This document shows positions 7,252 to 15,575 of a stretch of DNA of 64,000 bases, piece after piece. Position 1 is the first letter of the stretch. Every line of letters begins with the position of its first letter. A model generated the notes under the pieces. The model saw nothing but the letters and a program-made list of their open reading frames with translations. It ran no database searches and was not told the DNA's origin. Both the position numbers and the translations under genes were made by a program. This DNA comes from JAWKUK01 sp041398605 (GTDB lineage Bacteria > Planctomycetota > UBA1135 > GCA-002686595). The DNA is taken from assembly GCA_041398605.1 (NCBI GenBank), contig JAWKUK010000008.1, positions 124,001-188,000 of the forward strand, in the 5' to 3' direction.

Positions 7252-9644
7252 TGGGCCCCTCCCGTCGGCCGCAGCGCGTCGGCCGTGAGAACGAACTCAC
7301 GCGTGAGCTGTGCCCCATCGCCGTGCCTCGTGGGGACGAGCTTGGGCCCGCGCGCGTCGCTGAGGAAGCGCGCCGCCGGCAATGCGTGCAGCATCCGCTC
7401 GGTCACAGTGAGCGTCGGCGCAGCCTCTGTCCCCTCGGCGAGCACCAACTGCAGCCGCACGCCCTCAGCGCTCGGCCCCAGGACGCGCCCACGCGCGCCC
7501 TTCAGCGGGCGCCCTTCGACGAGCACCTGAGCGACCCCTGCGGTGCGCAGGTCGAACTCTTGAGCGCCCGCGCGCGATCGCAACGTCGCGCCGATGACGA
7601 GCCCGTCTGCGCTCGGGGTCAGCGTCACGTCGACGAGGTCGGGAAAGCGCAGCAGCCCGGCCGGGGCGGGCGCAGCGGCCACGTGCTTCAGCGGCCAGCT
7701 CGGCTTCACCTGGGCGACGCCGAAGGTCGCGCTCGTGAGCAACGCATCGGGCACCGGGTCACCGCTGGTCGCGATGTGCCACTCGGCGAGTCCGCGCCCG
7801 TACTCGCTCGCATAGACGACATCGAGGTGCCCGGGCGCGACGGCGCTGATCGCGGGCATGACGGTTGACATGACCGCGCCAAAGGCCACAGCGACAGCGC
7901 CGAGCGCGCCCAGCGCGAGGCGCGAGCCAGCGGTCGCGCCCGCGATCACGGGCGCCGCGAAGAGCGCCCAAAGGCCCAGCACGACGCCGAGCACGAGCCC
8001 GAGCGAGGGGCCCTTGACGCTCGGCGGCGCCAAGCCAAACGCATCGACGAGCGCGGCGCCGAGGGGCGCCAGCACGAACAGCGAGATGGGCGCAGCGACC
8101 ACGGAGATGCGCCCCGCGCTGGCCGCGCCGTCGCCCCCCCAGCGCGCGAGCGCGGCGCCGAGCCCGACGACGAGCACGGGCGCCAGCAGGAGGACGCTCG
8201 CGCCTGGCGCGAACAGCGCGAGGAGCAGGGTGATGAGGCAAGCGACGATCCCGCCGCCGAGGGCGAGCCCCGCGGCGCCGATCGCGCGCGTCGTGAGCTG
8301 CACCATGAGCGCCGCTGCGGTGACCGCGGCGCCCAAGAGCCCGAGCACCGCCGGCAAGGGGTGCGCGCGCCACGGTCTCGCGACGCCCGCCACGAGCTCG
8401 TCGAGCCGCGCAGCGCCGTGGGCCAGCGCAGCGGCTGCGATGACGATGGAGAGCGCCGCGAGCGCGCCCTTGGAGACCTGCGCGATCGACGCGACCGGCC
8501 GCCCCATGGCCCCGCCCCCGCGGGTCACGCGCGCGACCCCGTACAGCACGAGGAGCAGCGCGCCGAGGGCGAGCGCGCGCGCCGTGTGCTCGCGCACGAG
8601 CCACACATCGAGGCCCAGGACGTCCGTGTAGACCGCGTCGCCGCGCCCTCGACCTGGCCCGCGCCAAGCCGCGCCGTCCAGCGCGAGCACCGCGTCATAG
8701 GCGTTCGTGGCGTGGTGCTGGAGCGAGCGCGGGTCGATATGGGCGAGGTCATCGAGCGGCGTGTGGTAGCGCGAGACTCCGCCGATCCAAGCGAAGTTCA
8801 GGCCAGGCAGGCCGCGCCGCCGGAACACGGTGTAATCCGTGTCGTTGGGCATCCGTCGGTAGAGCTCAGCCGAGAGCGACGTGGTGCTGGGCCGCGTCGC
8901 GCCGCGCGCGAACGCGGCCGCGATCCAGTCGTTGTCCGCGCCGGTCTCGAACATCCGGCTCGGGCCGCTGGTGCCGCGGCCCTCGAGGTTGATCACGGCC
9001 CCGACGTCCGCAGCCCATGGGTGCTGGGCCGCGAAGGCCTCGGCGCCCAGGAGCCCGTGCTCTTCCGCGTCGCTGAAGAGGAAGACCAGATCGCGAGCGA
9101 GCGCTCGGCCGCCGGCGCGCAGCGCGCGCGCGACCTCGAGCCACGCTGCGACGCCGGCGAGGTCGTCCGACACCCCCGGCCCAGCGCCGACCGAGTCGTA
9201 GTGCGCCATGCAGAGGAGCGCGCGCAGGGGCTCGCCTTCCTCACCAGGGAGCCCGTGCCCGCCGGCGCCACGGCGTCGCGCGACGATGTTGCGCACTGTC
9301 CCGCAGACCGTCCTGCCAGCGGCGCCGTCGCCGTCGCGCACGGCGAAGGTCTCCTGCACTTCGACCTCGAGCCCGAGCCGCTCGAGCTCCGTGACGATGC
9401 GCGCGCGCGCGGCGGCGTTCGCCTCGCTGCCGACCGGGCGCGGGCTCCCGTCGCCAACGAGCCGCGCCAGGACCTCCAACGCGCGCTCGCCCGAGACTGC
9501 GTCGGTCGCCGCCGCGTCGGCGGGAGCGACCAGCGGCGGGCCCGCGCGCAGGACCGCGACGACCGCAACGGCGAGCGATACGAGCCATGCGAGCGCAAAG
9601 CGCAGGGCGGGCGAGCCGCGGCGAGCCTCCGTCGAAACCGGCAT
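7248..9644 (-). CDS. M28-family zinc metallopeptidase with multi-pass membrane domain
   Basis: This is a 798-residue protein from the ATG at 9644. An in-frame GTG at 9680 would add 12 residues. Residues 16-34 form a signal anchor. The peptidase domain carries the complete M28 metal set: His148 in MAHYDSV, Asp160/161 in SDDLAG, Glu194/Glu195 in AEEHG (catalytic Glu plus ligand), Glu221 in NLEGRG and His294 in RYHTPLD. From about residue 340 onward the chain has roughly nine hydrophobic segments and then a soluble tail of about 170 residues. This is the layout of ERMP1/Fxna-like membrane aminopeptidases. It would cut peptides on the outer face of the cytoplasmic membrane. Its stop overlaps the TTG start of the sulfatase-like gene, so the two form one operon. 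It is divergent from the lipoprotein gene at 9765. Confidence 0.85.
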   Translation of the reverse strand: MPVSTEARRGSPALRFALAWLVSLAVAVVAVLRAGPPLVAPADAAATDAVSGERALEVLARLVGDGSPRPVGSEANAAARARIVTELERLGLEVEVQETFAVRDGDGAAGRTVCGTVRNIVARRRGAGGHGLPGEEGEPLRALLCMAHYDSVGAGPGVSDDLAGVAAWLEVARALRAGGRALARDLVFLFSDAEEHGLLGAEAFAAQHPWAADVGAVINLEGRGTSGPSRMFETGADNDWIAAAFARGATRPSTTSLSAELYRRMPNDTDYTVFRRRGLPGLNFAWIGGVSRYHTPLDDLAHIDPRSLQHHATNAYDAVLALDGAAWRGPGRGRGDAVYTDVLGLDVWLVREHTARALALGALLLVLYGVARVTRGGGAMGRPVASIAQVSKGALAALSIVIAAAALAHGAARLDELVAGVARPWRAHPLPAVLGLLGAAVTAAALMVQLTTRAIGAAGLALGGGIVACLITLLLALFAPGASVLLLAPVLVVGLGAALARWGGDGAASAGRISVVAAPISLFVLAPLGAALVDAFGLAPPSVKGPSLGLVLGVVLGLWALFAAPVIAGATAGSRLALGALGAVAVAFGAVMSTVMPAISAVAPGHLDVVYASEYGRGLAEWHIATSGDPVPDALLTSATFGVAQVKPSWPLKHVAAAPAPAGLLRFPDLVDVTLTPSADGLVIGATLRSRAGAQEFDLRTAGVAQVLVEGRPLKGARGRVLGPSAEGVRLQLVLAEGTEAAPTLTVTERMLHALPAARFLSDARGPKLVPTRHGDGAQLTREFVLTADALRPTGGAH

Positions 9645-9764
9645 GGGCGTATGTTGGCACAGGCGACGCCCGATGCGCACCCGTCAGCGCTGGTCTTCGG
9701 GGCTGTCCGCGCCTACGCTCCCTTCGGTGGCGCGGCCCTCGGACGGCCGCGTCGCCCCCCCGCC

Positions 9765-12700
9765 ATGCGACAGCGTCCCCACCCCACCCGAACGCGCCTC
9801 GCGCGTTGGAACGTCCTCCCCTCGTCGGTGTCCCTGCCGCGCCGCTCCGCTGGCCACACAAGAGGTCGCTCAACGGGCTTCAACGGGGGCCTCATCGCGG
9901 GCGTCTGCGCGGGCCTGCTCTTGGGCGTCGGCGCGTCCTGCGGCCCGCGCGAGGTGCCGGCGACGCCGCCCGGACCGGGCGCGGCCAGCGGCGACGACGC
10001 AGCGCGCGACGCGCGCGATGTGGTCGTGCGCGAGCGGATCGCGGCGGCCTTCGCGAAGGAAGACATGAAGGCGGCGCAAGCTGCGCTGACACCGCTCGTC
10101 GAGCGCCCGACGCCCGCGGTCCGCGACCTCGTCTGGATGGCCCAGGTGAAGATGCGGATGACCGACTACGAGGCGGCAGAGGCCCTCGCGCGGAAGGCGA
10201 TCGAGCTCGCGCCAAAGGACCCGGCCGCGCAGTACACGTTCGGGCGCGTGCGCTACGGACAGGGCTACCCGGAGGAGGTCTTCGAGGACGCGCGCAAGGC
10301 GTACGAAGCGACCCTCGCCGCAGCGCCCGGTGACCTCGCGGCGAAGCTCGAGCTCGGCCGCGTGATCCTCGATATCGAGGGTGAGGCCGGCGCCGAGCGC
10401 GCGCGCGCGTTGAACGACGAGGTGCTCGCGATCGGGCTCGAGAACGCGACGAACTGGTACGTGACGGCGGCCTACCGGCGCTATCGGATCGCGTTCGACT
10501 ACGGCGACGAAGAGGAGGCGCGGACCTACCAGGCGCTGTGGACGTCGCTCGAGACGAGCGGCTTCGAAGCGCTGAAGGACCACGAGCTCGACCAGGGCAC
10601 GGCAGCGCGCGTGACGCCGCCGCCGTCGCTCGGGACGTTCCCCGCGACGCCGCCGACGCTGCCGACCTACGGCGCGCCCGCGACGTTCCTGCCCGAGCTC
10701 GGCGCGGCGAGCGGCGCTGCGCGAGCGCTCGAGGTGCGCGACGTCAACGGCGACCGGCGGCCTGACGTCATCGGCGTCGACGCGCGCGGCGTGTTCCTGG
10801 CCTTGCAAGCAAAAGGCGCGTGGAGCCTCATGCGCGTGTATGACGGCGACGTGGCCGCAGCGCGCGCGCTGGACCTGAACCAAGAGCGCGGCGGAGACAC
10901 CTTGGACCTGGCGATCCTCTTGCGCGACGGGGCGCTGGTCGTGTTGGAGCAAGGGGACGAGGTCGGGGCCGCGGTCGCGTTCACGCCGTCGCCGGTCCCT
11001 GCTCCGGCGCTCGGCTTCGCTGGCGCGGACCTCGCGGTAGCAGACTTTGACCACGACGGCGACCTCGACCTCTTTGCCGTCGGCGAGGGCGGCGCGCGGC
11101 TGTGGCGCAACGACGGCGCCGGAGTGCGCCGCGACGAGAAGACCTCGGAGGAGCTGCCGAGGGGCGTGTGGGCCGATGCGACCGAGGGCGCGGGCATGCC
11201 GACCAGCCCGCTGACCTGGTGCGCCATCGATGACTTCGACGCGGACCAGGACATCGACCTGATGTGCGGCGGACCGGATGCGACGCACATTCTGTCGAGC
11301 CTGCGCCGCGGCCGCTTCGAAGACGTGGCGCAGCGCGCGCTCGGCGGCGCCACGCTGCGCGGCGTTCCGGCCTTCGCGGACCTCGACGGCGACGGACGCA
11401 TGGACATCGCCGAAGCGGGCGCGCCGGGGCGGCTCTGGCGGCAGGGGGCGGACCAGCGCTTCACAGCGTCGTCGCTCGGCGTGGACATCCCGCTAGATGC
11501 GGCGCTCTCCATCGCGGACCTCGACCTCGACGGCGCGGCGGACTTGGCGTTCGAGGTGAGCGGTCGGTTCGGGCGCGCGGTGCTCGCTGCGGGGCTCGCG
11601 GCGCGCGTGACGGTCGACCTGCCGGAGCTCAGCGGCGCGGCCGGCCCGCTGGTCGTGGCCGAGCTCGACGCGCCCGACCCCGCCGGCGTCCTTGGGCACG
11701 AGCTCCTGCGCGCGGGCGCGTCGGGCCTCGCCCGCGTGAGCCCGACGGGGAACATCGGGCACGGCGTCTACGTGAAGTTCTTCGGGCGCAAGGACAACCG
11801 CCAGGCGGTGGGCGCGGTGCTGGAGGCGCGCGCCAAGCAGCTCTATCGGCGGGTCCTGTTGACGGGTGAGCCGGAGCTCGTGGGCCTCGATGAGCTGAGC
11901 GCGCTCGACGTCATGCGCGTCACGTGGCCGAACGGAGTCGTCCAGCATCGCCTGGACGTCCAGCAAGGGGTCGACATCGCGGCGCCCGAGTCCAAGGAGT
12001 GGGTGCAAGCTGAGGGCCTCGTCGGGTCGTGCCCGTTCCTCTACACCTGGAACGGCGCGACGTTCACGTTCATCAGCGACGTGCTCGGCATCACGCCGCT
12101 CGGGCTGCCGATCGGGCCGGACATGTTGGTGCCGCCGGACCACGACGAGTACGTGCTCGTGCGCGGCGAGCAGCTCGTCCCCGACCCAAACGGCGAGTAC
12201 GTGATGCAGTTCACCGAAGAGCTGCGCGAGGTCACGTACCTCGACCGCGCGCGGCTCGACGTGGTCGACCACCCTGCGAGCAGCGAGGTGTTCCCGGACG
12301 AGCGCTTCACGTTCCCGCCGTTCCCGGCGGCGCACCTGCACACGCTCGAGGGCGCGCTCGCGCCCATCACTGCGCGCGGCAGCGACGGCGTCGATTGGAC
12401 CGCGGCGCTCGCGGCGGAGGACGACGTGCACGCCGTGAACTTCACGCGCCTGGGTGGCCAATTCCTGGGCCTCGCGGCGCCGCATTGGCTGGAGCTCGGC
12501 TTCGACGCGGCTGCCGTGAAGGACGCGCCGAAGCTGCGCCTCCTCTTTACGGGCTGGTTCTATTGGACGGACGCGAGCGTCAACATGGCGACGGCGCGCA
12601 CGCCCGGCGTCGACTTTGTGCCGCCGATCATCGAGGTGCCGGACGGCCAAGGCGGTTGGCGCCCGATCGGGCCGCCCGTCGGGTTCCCGGCGGGGAAGAC

Positions 12701-13355
12701 GAAGTCGATGCTCATTGACATGACGGAGCACCTCGTGCGTGAGGACCCGCGGGTGCGGGTCAGCTCGACGCTGGAGCTCTATTGGGACCGCATTGCGCTG
12801 GCAGTGTGCGGGGACGACGCGCCGCGGCGGATCACTTCGCTCGAGCCGCAGGCCGCGAAGCTCTGGTCGCGTGGCTTCTCGAAGCCGGTGCCGCCGACGC
12901 GCGCGGATTTGCCGGAGCGTTTCACGTGGGGCGAGGTCGAAGCCGAGCCGCGCTGGAACCAGCACCCGGGGATGTACACGCGCTACGGCGACGTGCTGCC
13001 GCTCGTGACGGAGGTCGAGGACCGCTTCGTGATCATGGGCTCGGGCGACTCGCTCGAGCTGCGCTTCGATGCGAAGGGCTTGCCGCCGCTGCCGGAGGGT
13101 TGGCGCAGGGACTTCCTCGTGTACCTCGACGGTTGGGCGAAGGACCGGGACCCGAACACGGTAGAGGCGCTGCATGTGGAGCCGCTGCCGTTCCACGGCA
13201 TGAGCGGCTACCCGTATGGCCCGGACGAGGCGTTCCCTGACACGGAGCTGCACCGCGCGTGGCGCGCCGAATGGAACACCCGCCCGGCGTTCCAGTGGAT
13301 CCCGCCGCTCGCACCGTCGCGGCTGTCGGAGTGGCGCAGCGCGCAACGCCACTGA
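9765..13355 (+). CDS. TPR, FG-GAP/VCBS and ASPIC/UnbV lipoprotein
   Basis: This is a 1196-residue secreted protein. I start it at the ATG at 9765. The frame stays open far upstream, but that part is antisense to the M28 gene. A hydrophobic segment with lipobox LLGVGASC (Cys59) follows a basic N-terminus. TPR-like helices span about residues 75-260. FG-GAP/VCBS calcium-binding loops (DVNGDRRPDVIGVD, DFDHDGDLDLFAV, DLDGDGRMDIAEA, DLDLDGAADLAFE) span about 310-630. An ASPIC/UnbV-like strand region with VTWPNGVVQ lies near 720, followed by a C-terminal region of about 430 residues with no recognised domain that starts GSCPFLYTWNG. This architecture is familiar from Acidobacteria and Planctomycetes, where function is unknown; surface binding is the usual guess. 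It is divergent from the peptidase operon. Confidence 0.8.
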   Translation: MRQRPHPTRTRLARWNVLPSSVSLPRRSAGHTRGRSTGFNGGLIAGVCAGLLLGVGASCGPREVPATPPGPGAASGDDAARDARDVVVRERIAAAFAKEDMKAAQAALTPLVERPTPAVRDLVWMAQVKMRMTDYEAAEALARKAIELAPKDPAAQYTFGRVRYGQGYPEEVFEDARKAYEATLAAAPGDLAAKLELGRVILDIEGEAGAERARALNDEVLAIGLENATNWYVTAAYRRYRIAFDYGDEEEARTYQALWTSLETSGFEALKDHELDQGTAARVTPPPSLGTFPATPPTLPTYGAPATFLPELGAASGAARALEVRDVNGDRRPDVIGVDARGVFLALQAKGAWSLMRVYDGDVAAARALDLNQERGGDTLDLAILLRDGALVVLEQGDEVGAAVAFTPSPVPAPALGFAGADLAVADFDHDGDLDLFAVGEGGARLWRNDGAGVRRDEKTSEELPRGVWADATEGAGMPTSPLTWCAIDDFDADQDIDLMCGGPDATHILSSLRRGRFEDVAQRALGGATLRGVPAFADLDGDGRMDIAEAGAPGRLWRQGADQRFTASSLGVDIPLDAALSIADLDLDGAADLAFEVSGRFGRAVLAAGLAARVTVDLPELSGAAGPLVVAELDAPDPAGVLGHELLRAGASGLARVSPTGNIGHGVYVKFFGRKDNRQAVGAVLEARAKQLYRRVLLTGEPELVGLDELSALDVMRVTWPNGVVQHRLDVQQGVDIAAPESKEWVQAEGLVGSCPFLYTWNGATFTFISDVLGITPLGLPIGPDMLVPPDHDEYVLVRGEQLVPDPNGEYVMQFTEELREVTYLDRARLDVVDHPASSEVFPDERFTFPPFPAAHLHTLEGALAPITARGSDGVDWTAALAAEDDVHAVNFTRLGGQFLGLAAPHWLELGFDAAAVKDAPKLRLLFTGWFYWTDASVNMATARTPGVDFVPPIIEVPDGQGGWRPIGPPVGFPAGKTKSMLIDMTEHLVREDPRVRVSSTLELYWDRIALAVCGDDAPRRITSLEPQAAKLWSRGFSKPVPPTRADLPERFTWGEVEAEPRWNQHPGMYTRYGDVLPLVTEVEDRFVIMGSGDSLELRFDAKGLPPLPEGWRRDFLVYLDGWAKDRDPNTVEALHVEPLPFHGMSGYPYGPDEAFPDTELHRAWRAEWNTRPAFQWIPPLAPSRLSEWRSAQRH

Positions 13356-13418
13356 CGGGACGGCAAACCGAGCGCGTTGCGAGGGTTCAGCAGGGAAACC
13401 TCGCACAGCCCAGCGCGC

Positions 13419-15437
13419 TCAGCGGTTGACGACAAAGTGCGCGATGCGGCACGCGTGCCCGCGGCTGCGCTCATTCCGTGCGCGCGACACCTGGACCTCC
13501 AGCACGTGCTCGCCGCCGTCCAACTCCGCCTCCAGGACGTACACCCATGGCAAGTGCAGCCCGCCGCTCCAACGCGTGAACAGGTCCCGTGTCTGCGTCG
13601 CCCCCCCATCGATCCGGTACTCGATCGTCCCCGCGTCCGGCCCCGCTGCGACCCACAGCCCCACCGCGCGCCCTGCGAACGCCAGCGTGAACGCCGCCCC
13701 CGGCGCCGTACCGACCAACATCGGCACACCGACGAACCCGTCACGCACGCCGCCGCCGACCCCGTCCGCGCGCGGATCACACGCCTCGACCACCGAGAAC
13801 CCCTCGAGCCCTCGCGCCGCCTCCAAGCCGACGAGCTCACCACGGTCGTACGAGAACGGGTCCATCGCCGCCGGCTGCGGGTGCTCGACCACCTGCGCGT
13901 CTGGCGGCAACGGCGCCGCCCACGCCCCGGACAGCAAGCGCCGGATGCTCGCCGCGTAGAGCCGCTGGCCGAACGGCGACGGGTGCAAGTCCTTGAAGTC
14001 GCCCTGCCAAGTGAACTGACCAGCGTCGATCCTTTGCGCGACCTCCCGCGCGAGCTGCGCCGACGAAGCGCCGTACCACGCAGCGACCGCGTCATGCCGC
14101 CGGACGACCTCAGGCACGGCGCCAGCGCGATATCGTGCGACCTTCTCTGGATCGGCGAAGTGGAGCTGCACGAGGTCCACCGCGGGGTTCAACGCGCGCG
14201 CGTGGCGGAGCACACCCTCGACCCCCCGGATCATCTCCAATGGCGACCGCCCGTTGGTCGGGTCATTGACCGCCGCCTCGTGGAAGAGGAGGTCCACCGG
14301 CCCTCTGCCAAACACGTCACGCGCCAAGCGAAACGCGCCCGGCGTGCTCCCCATCGAGGGGATCCCCGCTGCGACGAAGTCAAACTCGGTCGCCGGAAAG
14401 CGCGCGCGCAGGTACGCACACACCTCGTCGCGCCAGCCGCTGTTGTAGGTGATCGAGCCGCCAAGGAACGCGACCCGGCCGCGCCGCTCACGCTCGAAGC
14501 GCACGCGGCAATTTGCGAGCGTCGCGCGCTGATCGAGATAGTCATCGCCGCCCGGGAGCACGGCGGCGCTCCGCTCGATGAAGTCCGCGACTCGCAGCGG
14601 GTCCGGGTGCACGAAGTGATGCCCATTTGACTCGGCGCTCCCCTCGGGGACCTCCATCACGTCGATCTCCCCGCCCAGCGCGCGGTAGCGCGCGGCGAGG
14701 ACAAAGGTGTTCTCGGCGGGCGGGACGACCTGGTCGTTCAAGCTGACGATGTGCAGCAACGGGATGCCAGCGTCCGCGAGCGGCCGCAGCAGGTCGATCG
14801 GGTTGAAGCGATAGGCGAGCGCCTCCTCGTGCGTCAGCTCGAGCTCGAGCAGGAGGTGCTGCCACGTCTCCGCGTGGCCGAGGCCCGCCCCAGCGCCGAG
14901 CGGCCAGCTCCGGATGTCGCACACCGGCGTGTCCGCGTAGATGCACGCGACCAGCTCGGGGTGCCGCGCGGCCCAGTGGTAGGCAAAGAGCCCGCCCCGG
15001 CTCACGGCCTCGAGCGCCGGCCGCTGCGCCAGCTGGTGCTCGGCCCGCAGGACCTCGTAGAACCGATCCCACAGCGCCATCGCCTTGACGCCGCCGAGCA
15101 TCCCGCCCGTGTCGATGTACGCCACGTGGAACCCGCGCTGGAGCAGCAGCTCGTCGGGCTCCGTGTGGAAGTCAGGGAAGCGCGCGCGCCAGACCCACGG
15201 GCGGCCTGGCGCGATCTGCGCTGGGACCAGGAGGCGACAACCTCTCCCGTCGACGACGAAGTCGAGGCGCTCGCGACCCGGCGTGTCCTCTGATGTCTGC
15301 GCGCCAGATGTCCGCACGCTTGGGGTGTGTCCACCGATCACCTCCGCGGCGGTCCATGTCGACGCCACGGAGTGAATGGACCCGGCACAGGGGCCGACGA
15401 GCAGGAGGAGCGCGAAGGTCTCGAACATGCCGGACAT
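13419..15437 (-). CDS. Secreted alpha/beta-hydrolase fused to an SGNH/GDSL hydrolase
   Basis: This is a 672-residue two-enzyme fusion with a signal peptide (1-20). The N-terminal domain (about 55-290) has an alpha/beta-hydrolase triad: Ser146 in EAVSRGG (the nucleophile elbow has Arg after Ser), Asp235 in SLNDQVVPP and His273/274 in GHHFVHP. The second domain (about 320-500) is an SGNH hydrolase: Ser328 in FLGGSIT, Gly in AAGIPSMGS, Asn391 in HEAAVND, and Asp483/His485 in DLHPSPFGQ. The last 170 residues look like a beta-sandwich accessory domain. Both halves suggest extracellular de-esterification of carbohydrates, for example acetyl or feruloyl groups on polysaccharide, with the substrate unknown. 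It is convergent with the gene ending at 13355. Confidence 0.8.
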   Translation of the reverse strand: MSGMFETFALLLLVGPCAGSIHSVASTWTAAEVIGGHTPSVRTSGAQTSEDTPGRERLDFVVDGRGCRLLVPAQIAPGRPWVWRARFPDFHTEPDELLLQRGFHVAYIDTGGMLGGVKAMALWDRFYEVLRAEHQLAQRPALEAVSRGGLFAYHWAARHPELVACIYADTPVCDIRSWPLGAGAGLGHAETWQHLLLELELTHEEALAYRFNPIDLLRPLADAGIPLLHIVSLNDQVVPPAENTFVLAARYRALGGEIDVMEVPEGSAESNGHHFVHPDPLRVADFIERSAAVLPGGDDYLDQRATLANCRVRFERERRGRVAFLGGSITYNSGWRDEVCAYLRARFPATEFDFVAAGIPSMGSTPGAFRLARDVFGRGPVDLLFHEAAVNDPTNGRSPLEMIRGVEGVLRHARALNPAVDLVQLHFADPEKVARYRAGAVPEVVRRHDAVAAWYGASSAQLAREVAQRIDAGQFTWQGDFKDLHPSPFGQRLYAASIRRLLSGAWAAPLPPDAQVVEHPQPAAMDPFSYDRGELVGLEAARGLEGFSVVEACDPRADGVGGGVRDGFVGVPMLVGTAPGAAFTLAFAGRAVGLWVAAGPDAGTIEYRIDGGATQTRDLFTRWSGGLHLPWVYVLEAELDGGEHVLEVQVSRARNERSRGHACRIAHFVVNR

Positions 15438-15498
15438 TCGAGCCTGAAACCGGGACGGAGTCGAGCCTGCCCGGGACCATTCATCCTCGAGCAGCGCG

Positions 15499-15555
15499 CC
15501 ACCTCAATCCACGTCATTCCACCTCCACGTCACTCCACCTCACTCCACCTCATCC
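15499..15555. repeat. Short low-complexity CCACCTCA/CCACGTCA repeat
   Basis: Imperfect 9-10 bp units (CACCTCACTC, CACGTCACTC and variants) fill the gap between two minus-strand genes. There is no hairpin. It may be slippage-derived spacer. Confidence 0.5.
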
Positions 15556-15575
15556 TCAGCCGGGCGTACACGAGC

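Noticed and set aside
8361..9764. Upstream extension of the TPR/VCBS lipoprotein frame
   Set aside because: It is antisense to the M28 peptidase coding region, and the signal peptide with lipobox begins after the ATG at 9765.
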